A DNA stretch of 21,822 bases, taken from positions 1-21,822 of the forward strand of contig JAKALF010000006.1 of the NCBI GenBank assembly GCA_021813265.1. Direction: 5' to 3'. The notes below the pieces were generated by a model. It saw nothing but the letters and a program-made list of their open reading frames with translations. It was not told where the DNA came from and did not search any database. Each line of letters starts with the position of its first letter. The stretch's first letter is position 1. This document shows positions 1-6,975 of this stretch, one piece after another. A program made the position numbers and the translations under genes. This DNA comes from a bacterium (GTDB lineage: Bacteria; Patescibacteriota; Minisyncoccia; UBA6257; GWB1-50-10).

Positions 1-145
1 CGACAATCAATCTATCAAACCCACCTTTAGAATCAGGAATTCTGATATTGGAAAAATCTTTTTCGATACCGAATTCTTTTTTGTAAAAATTTTTCCAGCT
101 TTTGATTTGATTTTTCAAATCCGGATGAAGAACAGACGTTTTCAT
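1..145 (-). CDS. Orphan protein, N-terminal part only (runs off the window)
   Basis: A minus-strand reading frame of 48 codons is open from an ATG at 145 to the window edge. A GGAGG Shine-Dalgarno at 150-154 sits 4 nt before the ATG, which supports both strand and start. The visible product begins MKTSVLHPDLKNQIKSW and continues with lysine- and phenylalanine-rich sequence ending GGFDRLIV. I do not recognise a characterised family. The style resembles hypothetical proteins common in CPR genomes, but that is an impression and not a search result. It is divergent from valS. Confidence 0.7.
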   Translation of the reverse strand, partial: MKTSVLHPDLKNQIKSWKNFYKKEFGIEKDFSNIRIPDSKGGFDRLIV

Positions 146-162
146 GTAACCTCCATTATTAA

Positions 163-168
163 ATTATA
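163..168 (-). promoter_or_regulatory. Possible -10 box for the partial minus-strand gene
   Basis: The minus strand reads TATAAT here, about 18 nt before the ATG at 145. A start site near 156 would leave a short leader just long enough to carry the GGAGG site. I see no good -35 at the right spacing. Confidence 0.35.
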
Positions 169-228
169 CTGAGATGACTAAAACATAAAATAAAATATAA
201 GTCAATAGTAAAAGAAAAAAAAATCATT

Positions 229-234
229 TATAAT
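229..234 (+). promoter_or_regulatory. Possible -10 box for valS
   Basis: TATAAT lies 15 nt before the valS ATG, followed by an A-rich stretch and AAGGA close to the start codon. The upstream DNA is very AT-rich and no convincing -35 is visible, so this rests on the -10 and position alone. Confidence 0.35.
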
Positions 235-249
235 TTAAAAAAAAAGGAT

Positions 250-2382
250 ATGGAACATAAAGAAAAAACAGCCTACGATCCTAAAGAAACTGAACGCGAG
301 TTATACGAACGCTGGGAAGAGAGCGGTTTTTTTAATCCCGATCATTTGCCGGGGAAACGGAAAGAACCGTATATCGTATATATGCCGCTTCCCAACGTAA
401 CAGGAACGCTTCACATGGGTCACGCGCTTGATAATACGCTCCAGGATATCGTCATACGATATAACAGATTGAAAGGAAAAAAAACACTCTGGTTTCCCGG
501 AACCGATCACGCGGGTATCGCGACGCAATACGTTGTGGAAAAAGAACTCAAGAAAAAAGGGATAAGCAGATTTGAAATGGGAAGAGAGAGCTTTATTGAA
601 AAAGTTTGGGAATGGAAAAACCAATATGGTGATATTATCTATAACCAACTTAAAAAACTCGGCATTTCCGCGGATTGGTCGCGCGTAAGATTTACCATGG
701 ATCCGGGATACGCCGAAGAGGTCAAAAAAGTATTTATTCACTATTACGAAAAAAGTCTCGTCTATAGAGACAAGAGAGTAGTAAATTGGTGTCCGCGTTG
801 CGGAACTAGCCTCTCGGAACTCGAACTTGAATATGAAAATCGGAAAACCAAACTGTGGTATATACGATACCCCATAGAAGGGGAAAAGAATTATTATATC
901 ACCGTCGCGACGACAAGACCGGAAACTATGTTGGGAGACACGGCCGTCGCGGTCAATCCGAAAGATAAACGGTACAAAGATATAGTTGGGAAAAAGGTAA
1001 TACTTCCCATAACAAATCGAACAATTCCCGTCATCGCGGATGAATTTGTCGACAAGGAATTTGGAACGGGAGCGGTTAAGGTAACTCCAGCCCATGATCT
1101 TAATGATTTTGAAATAGGAAAGAGGCATCATCTTCCCCTTATACCCGTTATAAACGAAAGAGGAAAAATCGAAGAGGCGTTTGAATATAAGGGCATGAAA
1201 TCGGAAGACGCGCGGATAAAAATCATTGAAAGGTTAAAGAGTGAGGGATATTGGGAAAAAGAGGAAGACTATGAAAATCATGTTTCAACGTGTTATCGAT
1301 GCGGACACGTGATAGAACCCATCCCTTCCATGCAATGGTTTCTCAACATGGACGGCCTTGCGAAAAAAGCCATTGACGCGGTTCGTTCAAAAGATGTTAT
1401 CATCACGCCTAAAAAATTTGAAAAAATGTATATTGATTGGCTTTCCCATATTCATGACTGGACTATATCAAGACAGATTTGGTGGGGGCATCAATTACCC
1501 GTTTGGTTTTGCGGGGGTAAAAACAATGGAGAAAGTTTTGTGGTAGCGGTAGAAAAACCCCAAACCTGTCCCATATGCAAAGAATGTAACATGGAACAAT
1601 CCACGGATGTTTTGGACACGTGGTTCTCTTCTGCTATTTGGCCGTTTGCCGGACTTTCACGAGACGATCTTAAAAAATATTACCCCGGAAACACTCTTAT
1701 CACCGCCCGCGATATATTGAATCTTTGGGTCGCTCGCATGATTTTTTCAGGTCTTGAATTTATGAACCGCGTTCCCTTTCGCAATGTATTCATCCACGGA
1801 ACCATCCTTACCAAAGAAGGGAGGCGTATGTCAAAAAGTTTGGGGACGGGAATAGATCCGTTAATCTATATTGATCAATACGGAGCGGACGCGACACGAT
1901 TTGGGATTGTATGGCAAGCGACGGGACAAGACATTAAGTGGGATGAAAGCGCGCTTTCCGCCGGAAAGAAATTCGCGAATAAAATATGGAACGCGAGCAG
2001 ATTTGTTTTGGGACAAATACAAGACATGACGTTCCAGAAAGAGATGAACACGCGTCCCCAAACATCTGCCGACAAGAAAATTATAAAGCAGCTTGAAAAA
2101 ACCAAAAAAGACATTGAAAAAGACATAGAATCCTTCAAATTCAGCAAAGCCCTCCGCGGTTTCTATGATTTTTTCTGGCATGATTTTTGCGATGTGTATC
2201 TTGAGATTTCAAAAGAACAAATGAAGTCAGAAGAAAATGAAAAGGAAACAAAAAACATATTGTTCTTTGTGCTATTGGAATCTCTTAAAATACTCCATCC
2301 CTTTATGCCCTTTATAACCGAAGCCATATATCAAAAACTTCCCGAAAAAGAAAAAGAATATCTCATGATTGAAACATGGTAA
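250..2382 (+). CDS. valS: Valine--tRNA ligase, short form
   Basis: Class I aminoacyl-tRNA synthetase that charges tRNA-Val with valine in the cytosol. Visible signatures: the HIGH-type motif HMGH at residues 55-58, GTDHAGIATQ at about 84-93, the CP1 editing domain starting near TTRPETMLGD (about 221-230) and continuing through GTGAVKVTPAHD, cysteine pairs in WCPRC and CYRCG, ISRQIWWGHQ, DTWFSSAIWP, and the KMSKS loop as RMSKS at 526-530. The anticodon-binding helices end in LHPFMPFITEAIYQKLP and the protein stops about 15 residues later. Typical bacterial ValRS is roughly 860-950 residues with a C-terminal coiled-coil arm, and that arm is absent here. AAGGA lies just before the ATG. The stop codon overlaps the start of the next gene, indicating co-transcription. 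Confidence 0.97.
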   Translation: MEHKEKTAYDPKETERELYERWEESGFFNPDHLPGKRKEPYIVYMPLPNVTGTLHMGHALDNTLQDIVIRYNRLKGKKTLWFPGTDHAGIATQYVVEKELKKKGISRFEMGRESFIEKVWEWKNQYGDIIYNQLKKLGISADWSRVRFTMDPGYAEEVKKVFIHYYEKSLVYRDKRVVNWCPRCGTSLSELELEYENRKTKLWYIRYPIEGEKNYYITVATTRPETMLGDTAVAVNPKDKRYKDIVGKKVILPITNRTIPVIADEFVDKEFGTGAVKVTPAHDLNDFEIGKRHHLPLIPVINERGKIEEAFEYKGMKSEDARIKIIERLKSEGYWEKEEDYENHVSTCYRCGHVIEPIPSMQWFLNMDGLAKKAIDAVRSKDVIITPKKFEKMYIDWLSHIHDWTISRQIWWGHQLPVWFCGGKNNGESFVVAVEKPQTCPICKECNMEQSTDVLDTWFSSAIWPFAGLSRDDLKKYYPGNTLITARDILNLWVARMIFSGLEFMNRVPFRNVFIHGTILTKEGRRMSKSLGTGIDPLIYIDQYGADATRFGIVWQATGQDIKWDESALSAGKKFANKIWNASRFVLGQIQDMTFQKEMNTRPQTSADKKIIKQLEKTKKDIEKDIESFKFSKALRGFYDFFWHDFCDVYLEISKEQMKSEENEKETKNILFFVLLESLKILHPFMPFITEAIYQKLPEKEKEYLMIETW

Positions 2383-3077
2383 TACTGTTTTCCATAGGAG
2401 GATTGATATTAGCTTTCGTGCCGGCTTTTGTCTGGCTTACGCTTTTTTTGAAAGAAGATATGCATCCGGAACCCAAGTCTCTCATTATGAAAACTTTTGG
2501 TATAGGAGCCCTTATAACACTCTTGGTTCTGGTTCTCCAAGCTCTTACGAGACTTGCCATGGAAGGCGCGTATTCGGAACTCGCTCTTTTCTCGATCGCG
2601 GCATTCGCGTTCATTGAAGAAACCATGAAGTTTTTTTCCGGGTACTTTTATATACGAAAGAAGAAAGAATTTGACGAGCCTGTTGACGCGATGATATACC
2701 TTGTAGCTCTGGGATTGGGATTCGCGACGATAGAGAATATTTTTATTCTCTTTCCATACGTCATTTCTCCAAGCGCTACCTCTTTTTTTGAAGGAGGGGA
2801 GACAATCGCCATGAGATTTATAGGAGCGACTCTTCTTCATACCCTTACGGGAGCGATAGTGGGATATTATTGGGCGAAAGGAATTTTGAAAAAATCGCAA
2901 GGGGTATATATTGCGATAGGTATCGTAATAACAACCCTTATTCACATGACTTTCAACTATCTTCTAGTTGTGTTTCAGTCTATAAATATTATCTATCCGA
3001 CGATCTTTCTTGTCGCCGTTTCATTCTTTGTTTTGAGAGATTTTGAGAAAATAAAGGAAGTTCAACGGCCGATTTAG
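2376..3077 (+). CDS. PrsW-family intramembrane protease
   Basis: A 233-residue, very hydrophobic protein with about seven predicted membrane segments. The family pattern is clear: EExxK as EETMK at 81-85, then EPVDAMIYLVALGLGFATIEN at about 101-121 (split here into EPVDAMIYLV and ALGLGFATIEN), HTLTGAIVGYYWA beginning at H155, and HMTFNY beginning at H190. These E/H/N residues match the catalytic set of the PrsW/CAAX-protease-like superfamily. In Bacillus PrsW cleaves an anti-sigma factor, but the substrate here is unknown and no anti-sigma gene is nearby. The ATG overlaps the last 7 nt of valS, so translation is probably coupled. There is no SD of its own beyond valS coding sequence. Confidence 0.88.
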   Translation: MVILFSIGGLILAFVPAFVWLTLFLKEDMHPEPKSLIMKTFGIGALITLLVLVLQALTRLAMEGAYSELALFSIAAFAFIEETMKFFSGYFYIRKKKEFDEPVDAMIYLVALGLGFATIENIFILFPYVISPSATSFFEGGETIAMRFIGATLLHTLTGAIVGYYWAKGILKKSQGVYIAIGIVITTLIHMTFNYLLVVFQSINIIYPTIFLVAVSFFVLRDFEKIKEVQRPI

Positions 3078-3086
3078 ATTCGGTTG

Positions 3087-3095
3087 TGATATAAT
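3087..3095 (+). promoter_or_regulatory. Extended -10 promoter of hsp20, apparently leaderless
   Basis: TGATATAAT is a perfect extended -10 (TG-N-TATAAT). The -10 ends 7 nt before the ATG at 3103, so transcription should begin at or within a base of the start codon, giving a leaderless mRNA. No SD is present between. No consensus -35 is visible, as is common for extended -10 promoters. Confidence 0.65.
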
Positions 3096-3102
3096 AGAAA
3101 GC

Positions 3103-3546
3103 ATGGAAGAAAACAATAACAAGGAAGAAGTTTTCGTGGAATTTGCCAAGGCGAAAACAAGTCCCGTGAAATTGGAAGTTGATCAGGAAAATTTTCGCGA
3201 TGAACCAGAAGACGACGAAGGCCGTCTTACGGTAGACGTGTACCAGGATGGAGATACCATTGTCGTACAATCAACCGTCGCGGGCGTGCATGATGATGAT
3301 TTAGACATCCATATCACGAATGAATCCGTAACCATAAGAGGAAAAAGAGAAAAATCGGAAGTGATTGAAGACAAAGATTATTTCTATCAAGAATGTTTTT
3401 GGGGAAAATTTTCCCGATCCATTATTTTGCCCGCGGAGGTGGATCCCGAAAAATCAGTCGCGTCTCTTAAAAACGGCGTCCTCACCATAAAGATGCCAAA
3501 ACTTAACAGACAGAAGGTAAAGAAATTGAAGGTTAAAATGGATTAA
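3103..3546 (+). CDS. Hsp20/alpha-crystallin small heat-shock protein
   Basis: A 147-residue ATP-independent holdase chaperone. The N-terminal ~40 residues are acidic and probably disordered (run DEPEDDEGR). The alpha-crystallin domain follows at about 41-140, with GRLTVDVYQDGDTIVVQSTV, the ITNESVTIRGKRE strand pair, and the family hallmark A/S-x-x-x-N-G-V-L as SLKNGVLTIKMPK near the end. It ends in a lysine-rich tail. It has its own promoter directly before the ATG, so it can be expressed apart from valS-prsW, and it is closed by a terminator immediately downstream. Confidence 0.93.
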   Translation: MEENNNKEEVFVEFAKAKTSPVKLEVDQENFRDEPEDDEGRLTVDVYQDGDTIVVQSTVAGVHDDDLDIHITNESVTIRGKREKSEVIEDKDYFYQECFWGKFSRSIILPAEVDPEKSVASLKNGVLTIKMPKLNRQKVKKLKVKMD

Positions 3547-3550
3547 ATAA

Positions 3551-3580
3551 AAACCCCCATTACACGGGGGTTTGTTTTTT
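3551..3580. terminator. Bidirectional intrinsic terminator between convergent genes
   Basis: AAACCCCC (3551-3558) pairs with GGGGGTTT (3566-3573) around a 7-nt loop. On the plus strand the hairpin is followed by GTTTTTT; on the minus strand it is followed by TTATTT. It therefore terminates hsp20 from one side and the murD-downstream gene from the other. The minus-strand stop codon (3560-3562) lies inside the loop. Confidence 0.9.
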
Positions 3581-3943
3581 CTGGTTTGCAAAAATTTTTT
3601 TCTTTATTTCTCCCAAGGAAAGACCCTGGTTAAATAAATATTCCATATATTCAACCTCAGCCATGTGAATTTCATGGTGAGGGTGCATATCGAGAATTTC
3701 TTGGAGGAGATCTTCCGCCCAGAAAACATGAAACCTTCTTTCGTTTAAGCTCGAGAAATAAACATGGTTTATCACTTCAGCTAAAAATTTCACTGACAAT
3801 TCTTTCCCCTTTTCTTCCCCGAGAAGTTTCATGAGTTTTCTGGTTGAAAACTCACGTCTATTATGAAGGATTTCAACCATTTCTCTTTGAGACTCGAATG
3901 TCTCGGAGGACACAAGAAGAGAAAAAACTTCTTCAGTATACAT
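3560..3943 (-). CDS. Small orphan protein, 127 aa, behind murD
   Basis: I do not recognise this protein. It begins MYTEEVFSLLV and looks fully alpha-helical, with charged heptad-like stretches (LLGEEKGKELSVKFLAEV) and a histidine cluster HPHHEIH near residues 93-99, ending in a lysine-rich tail. The start at 3943 is preferred over a longer frame reaching 4021 because AAGGAGAA at 3948-3955 is spaced 4 nt from this ATG, and because the longer version would run 68 nt into murD. The SD itself overlaps the murD stop codon (3954-3956), so the gene is probably translated from the murD mRNA. It ends in the loop of the shared terminator. Confidence 0.75.
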   Translation of the reverse strand: MYTEEVFSLLVSSETFESQREMVEILHNRREFSTRKLMKLLGEEKGKELSVKFLAEVINHVYFSSLNERRFHVFWAEDLLQEILDMHPHHEIHMAEVEYMEYLFNQGLSLGEIKKKIFANQKKQTPV

Positions 3944-3953
3944 AGTATTCTCC

Positions 3954-5423
3954 TTAAAATAACTGCTTGGAGTATAAAGAGAATTTCTCTCCTCTGTCAA
4001 ACTCATTCTTGAATTTTTCAAAGCTCGCGGCGGCGGGAGAGAAGAGAATGCAAGAAGGGGAAGAATGCTTGACGGTTTTTAATAAAGGAAGCAGATGTTC
4101 GTATAACTGAACGGAATGGTTTTTAAAATAACGGATATCCTCTAAGGCTTTGATCATTTTTTTTGTGGTGCTTCCATCGAGAAGAAAAAGGTTTGGAGGT
4201 TCTATATAATTTTTTACCTCTCTTGCCCAAAGATTGTATTCAAGGTTTTTGTCGGTTCCTCCGGCGATGAGGACGGTGTTTTTTCCTCCAAAACGGCGTA
4301 TGGCGGCGATGCCCCCCTCGGGAGATGTCGCGGTTGTGTCGTTTATAACAATCAGATTTTTTTTCTTTACTATGATTTCTTCGCGATAGGGGATGGAGGG
4401 AAGTGAATCTATAGCTTTAATCAAAAGATTCCATGGGATGCCTGAAAGATATGAAACAAGCAGGCTTCCCAAGAGGTTTTGCGCGTTGTGCTCTCCCCAG
4501 GATTTTTTGAAGGCGGAGAATCTTGTTTTGGGAATAATGATTTTGGTAACCTTCTCGTCTTTAAATTTTACGGAACCTTTCTCGACATAAATCCCTTTGG
4601 CGTTTTTAGGAAGAGACTTTTGCGAGAAGAAAAAAATGTTTGATTTGGGTTTTTGTTTCAGAAAAAACCCAGTCCATTCGTTATCTTTATTAAGCGCGAG
4701 AATCTGGTTCAGGGTTTGTTTTTTAAAAACATTCGCTTTCGCGAGCGCGTAGTTTCGCATCGTCTTGTGCCGGTTTAGGTGATCTTGGTAGAGGTTTGTT
4801 ATGATTGCGATATCGGGCGCTTTTAATGCCCGATCTCCAAGTTCAAGTTGAAATGAAGAAAGCTCAAGAACAGCCGGCATCTCTTCGTGTTTTTGAAGAC
4901 GGGGTAGGAGTTTTAAAAGAGCGTCATTTGATGAGTTTCCGCTCGCGCGGACTCCTTTATGTTTTGTACTCAGAAAACGCGCGATCCAGGTTGTTGTCGT
5001 TGTTTTTCCTCTTGTGCCCGTTACGGCAATCACGGGATTCTTTACGTTTTCAAGGAAGAGCGTGAGATCGTTTATAACCGGAATTCCCTTTTTTCGCGAA
5101 ATGGTAATAAATGTGTTGTTGATAAGGTTTACGGCGGGGCCCACGACAACGAGATCCGCGTTTTCAAAATCTTTTTTCCGATGACGCCCAAACACAAATC
5201 GAATCGTTCTTCCATGGCTATCGTGACACATCATAACATCATCGGAATCAGTCTTACATCTTAAAAAACGGAGCGTATCGAATGAGGGTTTAAGGTCTTT
5301 TTTAATGCGTAGATCGGTTATGGTAAGGATCGCCCCTTGTGTCATAAGCCACCTTATAGTCGCGACTCCGCCCCCTAAGGTTCCAAGACCAACCACCAAA
5401 ACATGTTTACCCTTGAGATTCAT
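3954..5423 (-). CDS. murD: UDP-N-acetylmuramoyl-L-alanine--D-glutamate ligase
   Basis: Mur ligase that adds D-glutamate to UDP-MurNAc-L-Ala in cytoplasmic peptidoglycan synthesis. The N-terminal Rossmann domain opens with HVLVVGLGTLGGGV. The ATP P-loop is GTRGKTTTTTW at 136-146. ELSSFQLE follows at 187-194, then TNLYQDHLNRH at about 209-219 (family TNxxxDHLDRH), NDTTATSPEG in place of the usual NDSKATN, and the C-terminal FSPAAASFEKFKNEFDRGEKF-like block (family SPACASFDQF). At 489 residues it is slightly long. The usual GNIG segment reads GNSSND and the linker between domains is divergent, so the assignment as MurD rather than another Mur ligase rests on the C-terminal motif and the N-terminal domain. 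There is no SD. A weak TATCAT lies 6 nt before the ATG. Confidence 0.93.
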   Translation of the reverse strand: MNLKGKHVLVVGLGTLGGGVATIRWLMTQGAILTITDLRIKKDLKPSFDTLRFLRCKTDSDDVMMCHDSHGRTIRFVFGRHRKKDFENADLVVVGPAVNLINNTFITISRKKGIPVINDLTLFLENVKNPVIAVTGTRGKTTTTTWIARFLSTKHKGVRASGNSSNDALLKLLPRLQKHEEMPAVLELSSFQLELGDRALKAPDIAIITNLYQDHLNRHKTMRNYALAKANVFKKQTLNQILALNKDNEWTGFFLKQKPKSNIFFFSQKSLPKNAKGIYVEKGSVKFKDEKVTKIIIPKTRFSAFKKSWGEHNAQNLLGSLLVSYLSGIPWNLLIKAIDSLPSIPYREEIIVKKKNLIVINDTTATSPEGGIAAIRRFGGKNTVLIAGGTDKNLEYNLWAREVKNYIEPPNLFLLDGSTTKKMIKALEDIRYFKNHSVQLYEHLLPLLKTVKHSSPSCILFSPAAASFEKFKNEFDRGEKFSLYSKQLF

Positions 5424-5461
5424 ATCAGAATGATACCGTGTTTATAAGGGTTTTTGGAGTA

Positions 5462-5489
5462 TTGACTTTTTATATATTCATTGTATAAT
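5462..5489 (+). promoter_or_regulatory. Sigma70-type promoter of cassette A
   Basis: TTGACT (5462-5467) and TATAAT (5484-5489) are separated by 16 nt. The start site is expected near 5496. The spacer begins with TTTTATA-like sequence, closely resembling the cassette B promoter at 13929-13957. Confidence 0.85.
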
Positions 5490-5495
5490 AGTTCC

Positions 5496-5728
5496 AGCAA
5501 ATTGTCAGAATTGTACTCAACAATTTTCCGCGATGTAGTTACTTGCGTGATTAATGAAGTTAGCGAATTGAGACACATGAATGACGCTAACTGATTGTGT
5601 GTAACATACGTCCGAAAGGACATCTTTCTCCCTTGATAGATAATGAAAGGAAGAGAGGCTGATAAACATTAATTAATCACAAATGCTCGCTCCCACGAGC
5701 GTTACAAATATGGGAAGGAGAATTAAAA
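5496..5728 (+). promoter_or_regulatory. Long structured 5' leader of cassette A
   Basis: About 233 nt lie between the predicted start site and the first ORF, with no plausible ORF of its own. Visible stems: AATTGT (5509-5514) with ACAATT (5520-5525), where an upstream AATTGT at 5500-5505 could compete; GTTAC (5538-5542) with GTAAC (5601-5605) enclosing the perfect 7-bp stem GTTAGCG (5559-5565)/CGCTAAC (5585-5591); GTCC-GAAA-GGAC, a GNRA-capped hairpin, at 5610-5621; and the SD-proximal pseudoknot described separately. The 9-mer GTTACTTGC at 5538-5546 recurs in the cassette B leader at about the same distance from its promoter. No known riboswitch class is recognised. The extent is inferred from promoter and ORF positions. 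Confidence 0.65.
5683..5720 (+). promoter_or_regulatory. SD-proximal H-type pseudoknot, copy A
   Basis: Stem 1 is GCTCG (5685-5689) with CGAGC (5696-5700), extendable by a U-G and an A-U pair. The hexaloop CTCCCA (5690-5695) can pair through UCCCA with UGGGA (5711-5715), leaving an 8-nt A/U-rich connecting loop. The second strand abuts the SD AAGGAG (5715-5720). Alternatively loop CUCC can pair directly with SD GGAG. Copy B (14211-14246) has the same loop and tail but a different, still paired, stem. Inferred role: control of ribosome access. Confidence 0.7.
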
Positions 5729-6463
5729 ATGAGTAAGTATTATTTCCTTTTAGGGGGTAATGATGCAGAGATGAACGAAATAAGAAACGTTCTCTCGGCA
5801 AATAATATGCCGTTTGCTGACAAGGGTTTAGGATGGGGGGCAAAGGCTTCCGCCTACACCGAAGAAATTTCCTCGGCAAAAAAAGAAGGATTCACTCCAG
5901 TTCTCGTCGAGCTGGAGAATGATATCAACTATGACGGCGTTATAGTTGATCATCATGGCGCTCGCGCGAGCGAGAAGTCGTCGATCCTTCAGGTTCTTGA
6001 TCTTATTAGTCAGGAACCGAATCGCTGGCAGGAGTTAATCGGCGCCAACGATGCCGGATACATTCCGGCGATGGTAGCAATCGGCGCTACCGAGGAAGAA
6101 ATTGCAAACGTACGGCTTGCCGATCGTACGGCTCAAGGAATCACTCCTGAGCAGGAAAGAGAAGCGGAGCGAGCGATCGCGGCTCGCGAGGGCTCCGGAC
6201 GATTAACCGTCATCCGTATGGCGCACAGCAAGTGCGCTACAGTCACTGATCGACTGTTCGGCAAATACGATCAGCTCCTTATCCTTTCCAGTGATGGAGA
6301 GGTAAATTTCTTCGGGGACGGCGCATTATGTGCCGAACTCAAAGAGAAATTCCAAGGCTGGAACGGCGGTTCCGGACTTGGCAAAAAAGGAGGGTCGGCT
6401 TATTGGGGCGGTTACCCCAATCACGCCGAAATCGAGAGTTTTGTGCTAGAAGCTCTCGAATAA
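5729..6463 (+). CDS. Putative DHH-superfamily-like protein
   Basis: A 244-residue soluble protein, first gene of cassette A, with SD AAGGAG 8 nt before the ATG. It opens with a short strand MSKYYFLLGG followed by ND, and has a central hydrophobic strand ending in VDHHG at 73-77, which looks like the metal-binding DHH signature of RecJ/nanoRNase/pyrophosphatase-type phosphoesterases. It then has IGANDAGYIPA at 104-114 and a glycine-rich C-terminus (GGSGLGKKGGSAYWGGYPNH, 213-232) reminiscent of a substrate-binding DHHA1-like loop. The N-terminal DxD pair usual in the superfamily is not obvious, so catalysis is uncertain. Base composition is more GC-rich than that of its two cassette neighbours. 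If active it would hydrolyse a phosphoester; the substrate is unknown. Confidence 0.6.
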   Translation: MSKYYFLLGGNDAEMNEIRNVLSANNMPFADKGLGWGAKASAYTEEISSAKKEGFTPVLVELENDINYDGVIVDHHGARASEKSSILQVLDLISQEPNRWQELIGANDAGYIPAMVAIGATEEEIANVRLADRTAQGITPEQEREAERAIAAREGSGRLTVIRMAHSKCATVTDRLFGKYDQLLILSSDGEVNFFGDGALCAELKEKFQGWNGGSGLGKKGGSAYWGGYPNHAEIESFVLEALE

Positions 6464-6480
6464 TTGAAAAAAAGTTTTCC

Positions 6481-6545
6481 GGTGATTTTTCTCAAAAATC
6501 ACCACCATTTTTGAAATCATGAGAGGCGCTCGTGATCTCAAAATA
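6481..6545 (+). other. Two hairpins between cassette A genes 1 and 2
   Basis: GGTGATTTTT (6481-6490) pairs perfectly with AAAAATCACC (6494-6503) around a 3-nt loop. A second imperfect stem pairs the TTTTGAAATCA region (from about 6509) with TGATCTCAAAA (ending about 6543). Neither is followed by a convincing U-run, so they look like mRNA-processing or stability elements rather than a full terminator. Function is not known. Confidence 0.5.
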
Positions 6546-6575
6546 GGTTTTTAACAAATAAATAAGGAGAAAAAA

Positions 6576-6851
6576 ATGGACGAACGCGAGTATATCGAAA
6601 TCCAGAGGAGATTAGAAGGGTTAGAAACAGAAGTTTCTAAACTTCGTTCAGAAGTACAGAAAAATTGGGTTTTCTCTTCTGGGCACTGTCCCAACAAGGG
6701 GCACACAAAGGAGTGGAGGGGTTCCAACCCCGCTCCTCGATGTTCAAAATGCGGGGGAGAATATATTGAGCAGTCTAGGAAAGAGGCAAGTACTCACCTA
6801 GGGGGAGGGGCTGTGAACAGGTATATCCTCATTGAGGGTATCCACCCGTAA
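6576..6851 (+). CDS. Small coiled-coil/zinc-ribbon protein, 91 aa
   Basis: Second gene of cassette A, with SD AAGGAG 6 nt before the ATG. Residues about 5-30 form a predicted coiled coil (EIQRRLEGLETEVSKLRSEV). The C-terminal half carries C38, H43 and the pair C56-x-x-C59 (CSKCG), spaced like a small zinc ribbon, then ends GAVNRYILIEGIHP. I know no family for it. The combination of a dimerising helix and a zinc knuckle would suit a nucleic-acid- or protein-binding adaptor, but that is inference. It is followed within 50 nt by the hairpin and hammerhead ribozyme that precede the third gene. Confidence 0.75.
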   Translation: MDEREYIEIQRRLEGLETEVSKLRSEVQKNWVFSSGHCPNKGHTKEWRGSNPAPRCSKCGGEYIEQSRKEASTHLGGGAVNRYILIEGIHP

Positions 6852-6872
6852 TGAAATAGTTATTTTCGAGTT

Positions 6873-6900
6873 AGGGAGATCTCATTTTAAAAATCTCCCT
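6873..6900 (+). other. Hairpin abutting the hammerhead ribozyme
   Basis: AGGGAGAT (6873-6880) pairs perfectly with ATCTCCCT (6893-6900) around a 12-nt loop. There is no U-run after it, so it is not a normal terminator. It ends where ribozyme stem III begins (U6900 could belong to either), so it could stack on stem III or, after cleavage, cap the 3' end of the upstream mRNA. Confidence 0.6.
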
Positions 6901-6963
6901 CTGTCTTCGCCAAAGGCGAACTGATGAGTTTTCCGATCTGATATGTCGGCAAAACGAAACAGA
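6900..6963 (+). ncRNA. Hammerhead ribozyme, stem III open (type III arrangement)
   Basis: All core elements of the hammerhead consensus are present in order. The cleavage triplet GUC is at 6903-6905. Stem I is UUCGCC (6906-6911) with GGCGAA (6915-6920) on an AAA loop. CUGAUGA is at 6921-6927. Stem II is GUUUU (6928-6932) with AAAAC (6951-6955), continuing as CCGA (6933-6936) with UCGG (6946-6949), with C6950 bulged and a 9-nt loop. GAAA is at 6956-6959. Stem III is UCUGU (6900-6904) with ACAGA (6959-6963). Self-cleavage is predicted after C6905. It lies between the second and third genes of cassette A on their coding strand, so cutting would leave gene 3 on a separate 5'-hydroxyl mRNA. Stem III is only 5 bp, so activity may depend on the adjacent hairpin or on folding conditions. 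Confidence 0.87.
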
Positions 6964-6975
6964 ATAAAATTAAAC

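Noticed and set aside
301..1131. Long minus-strand frame opposite valS
   Set aside because: It lies wholly opposite a certain gene, has no SD or family motif, and reads as low-quality sequence.
3944..4021. N-terminal extension of the 127-aa orphan into murD
   Set aside because: A well-spaced SD precedes the internal ATG at 3943, and the extension would lie within the murD 3' end.
5420..5623. 67-codon minus-strand frame upstream of murD
   Set aside because: It overlaps the plus-strand promoter and leader of cassette A, has no SD and ends inside murD's start.
5683..5720. PreQ1-I riboswitch
   Set aside because: It shares the general H-type pseudoknot and SD arrangement, but the loop is only 6 nt and lacks the conserved preQ1 binding sequence.
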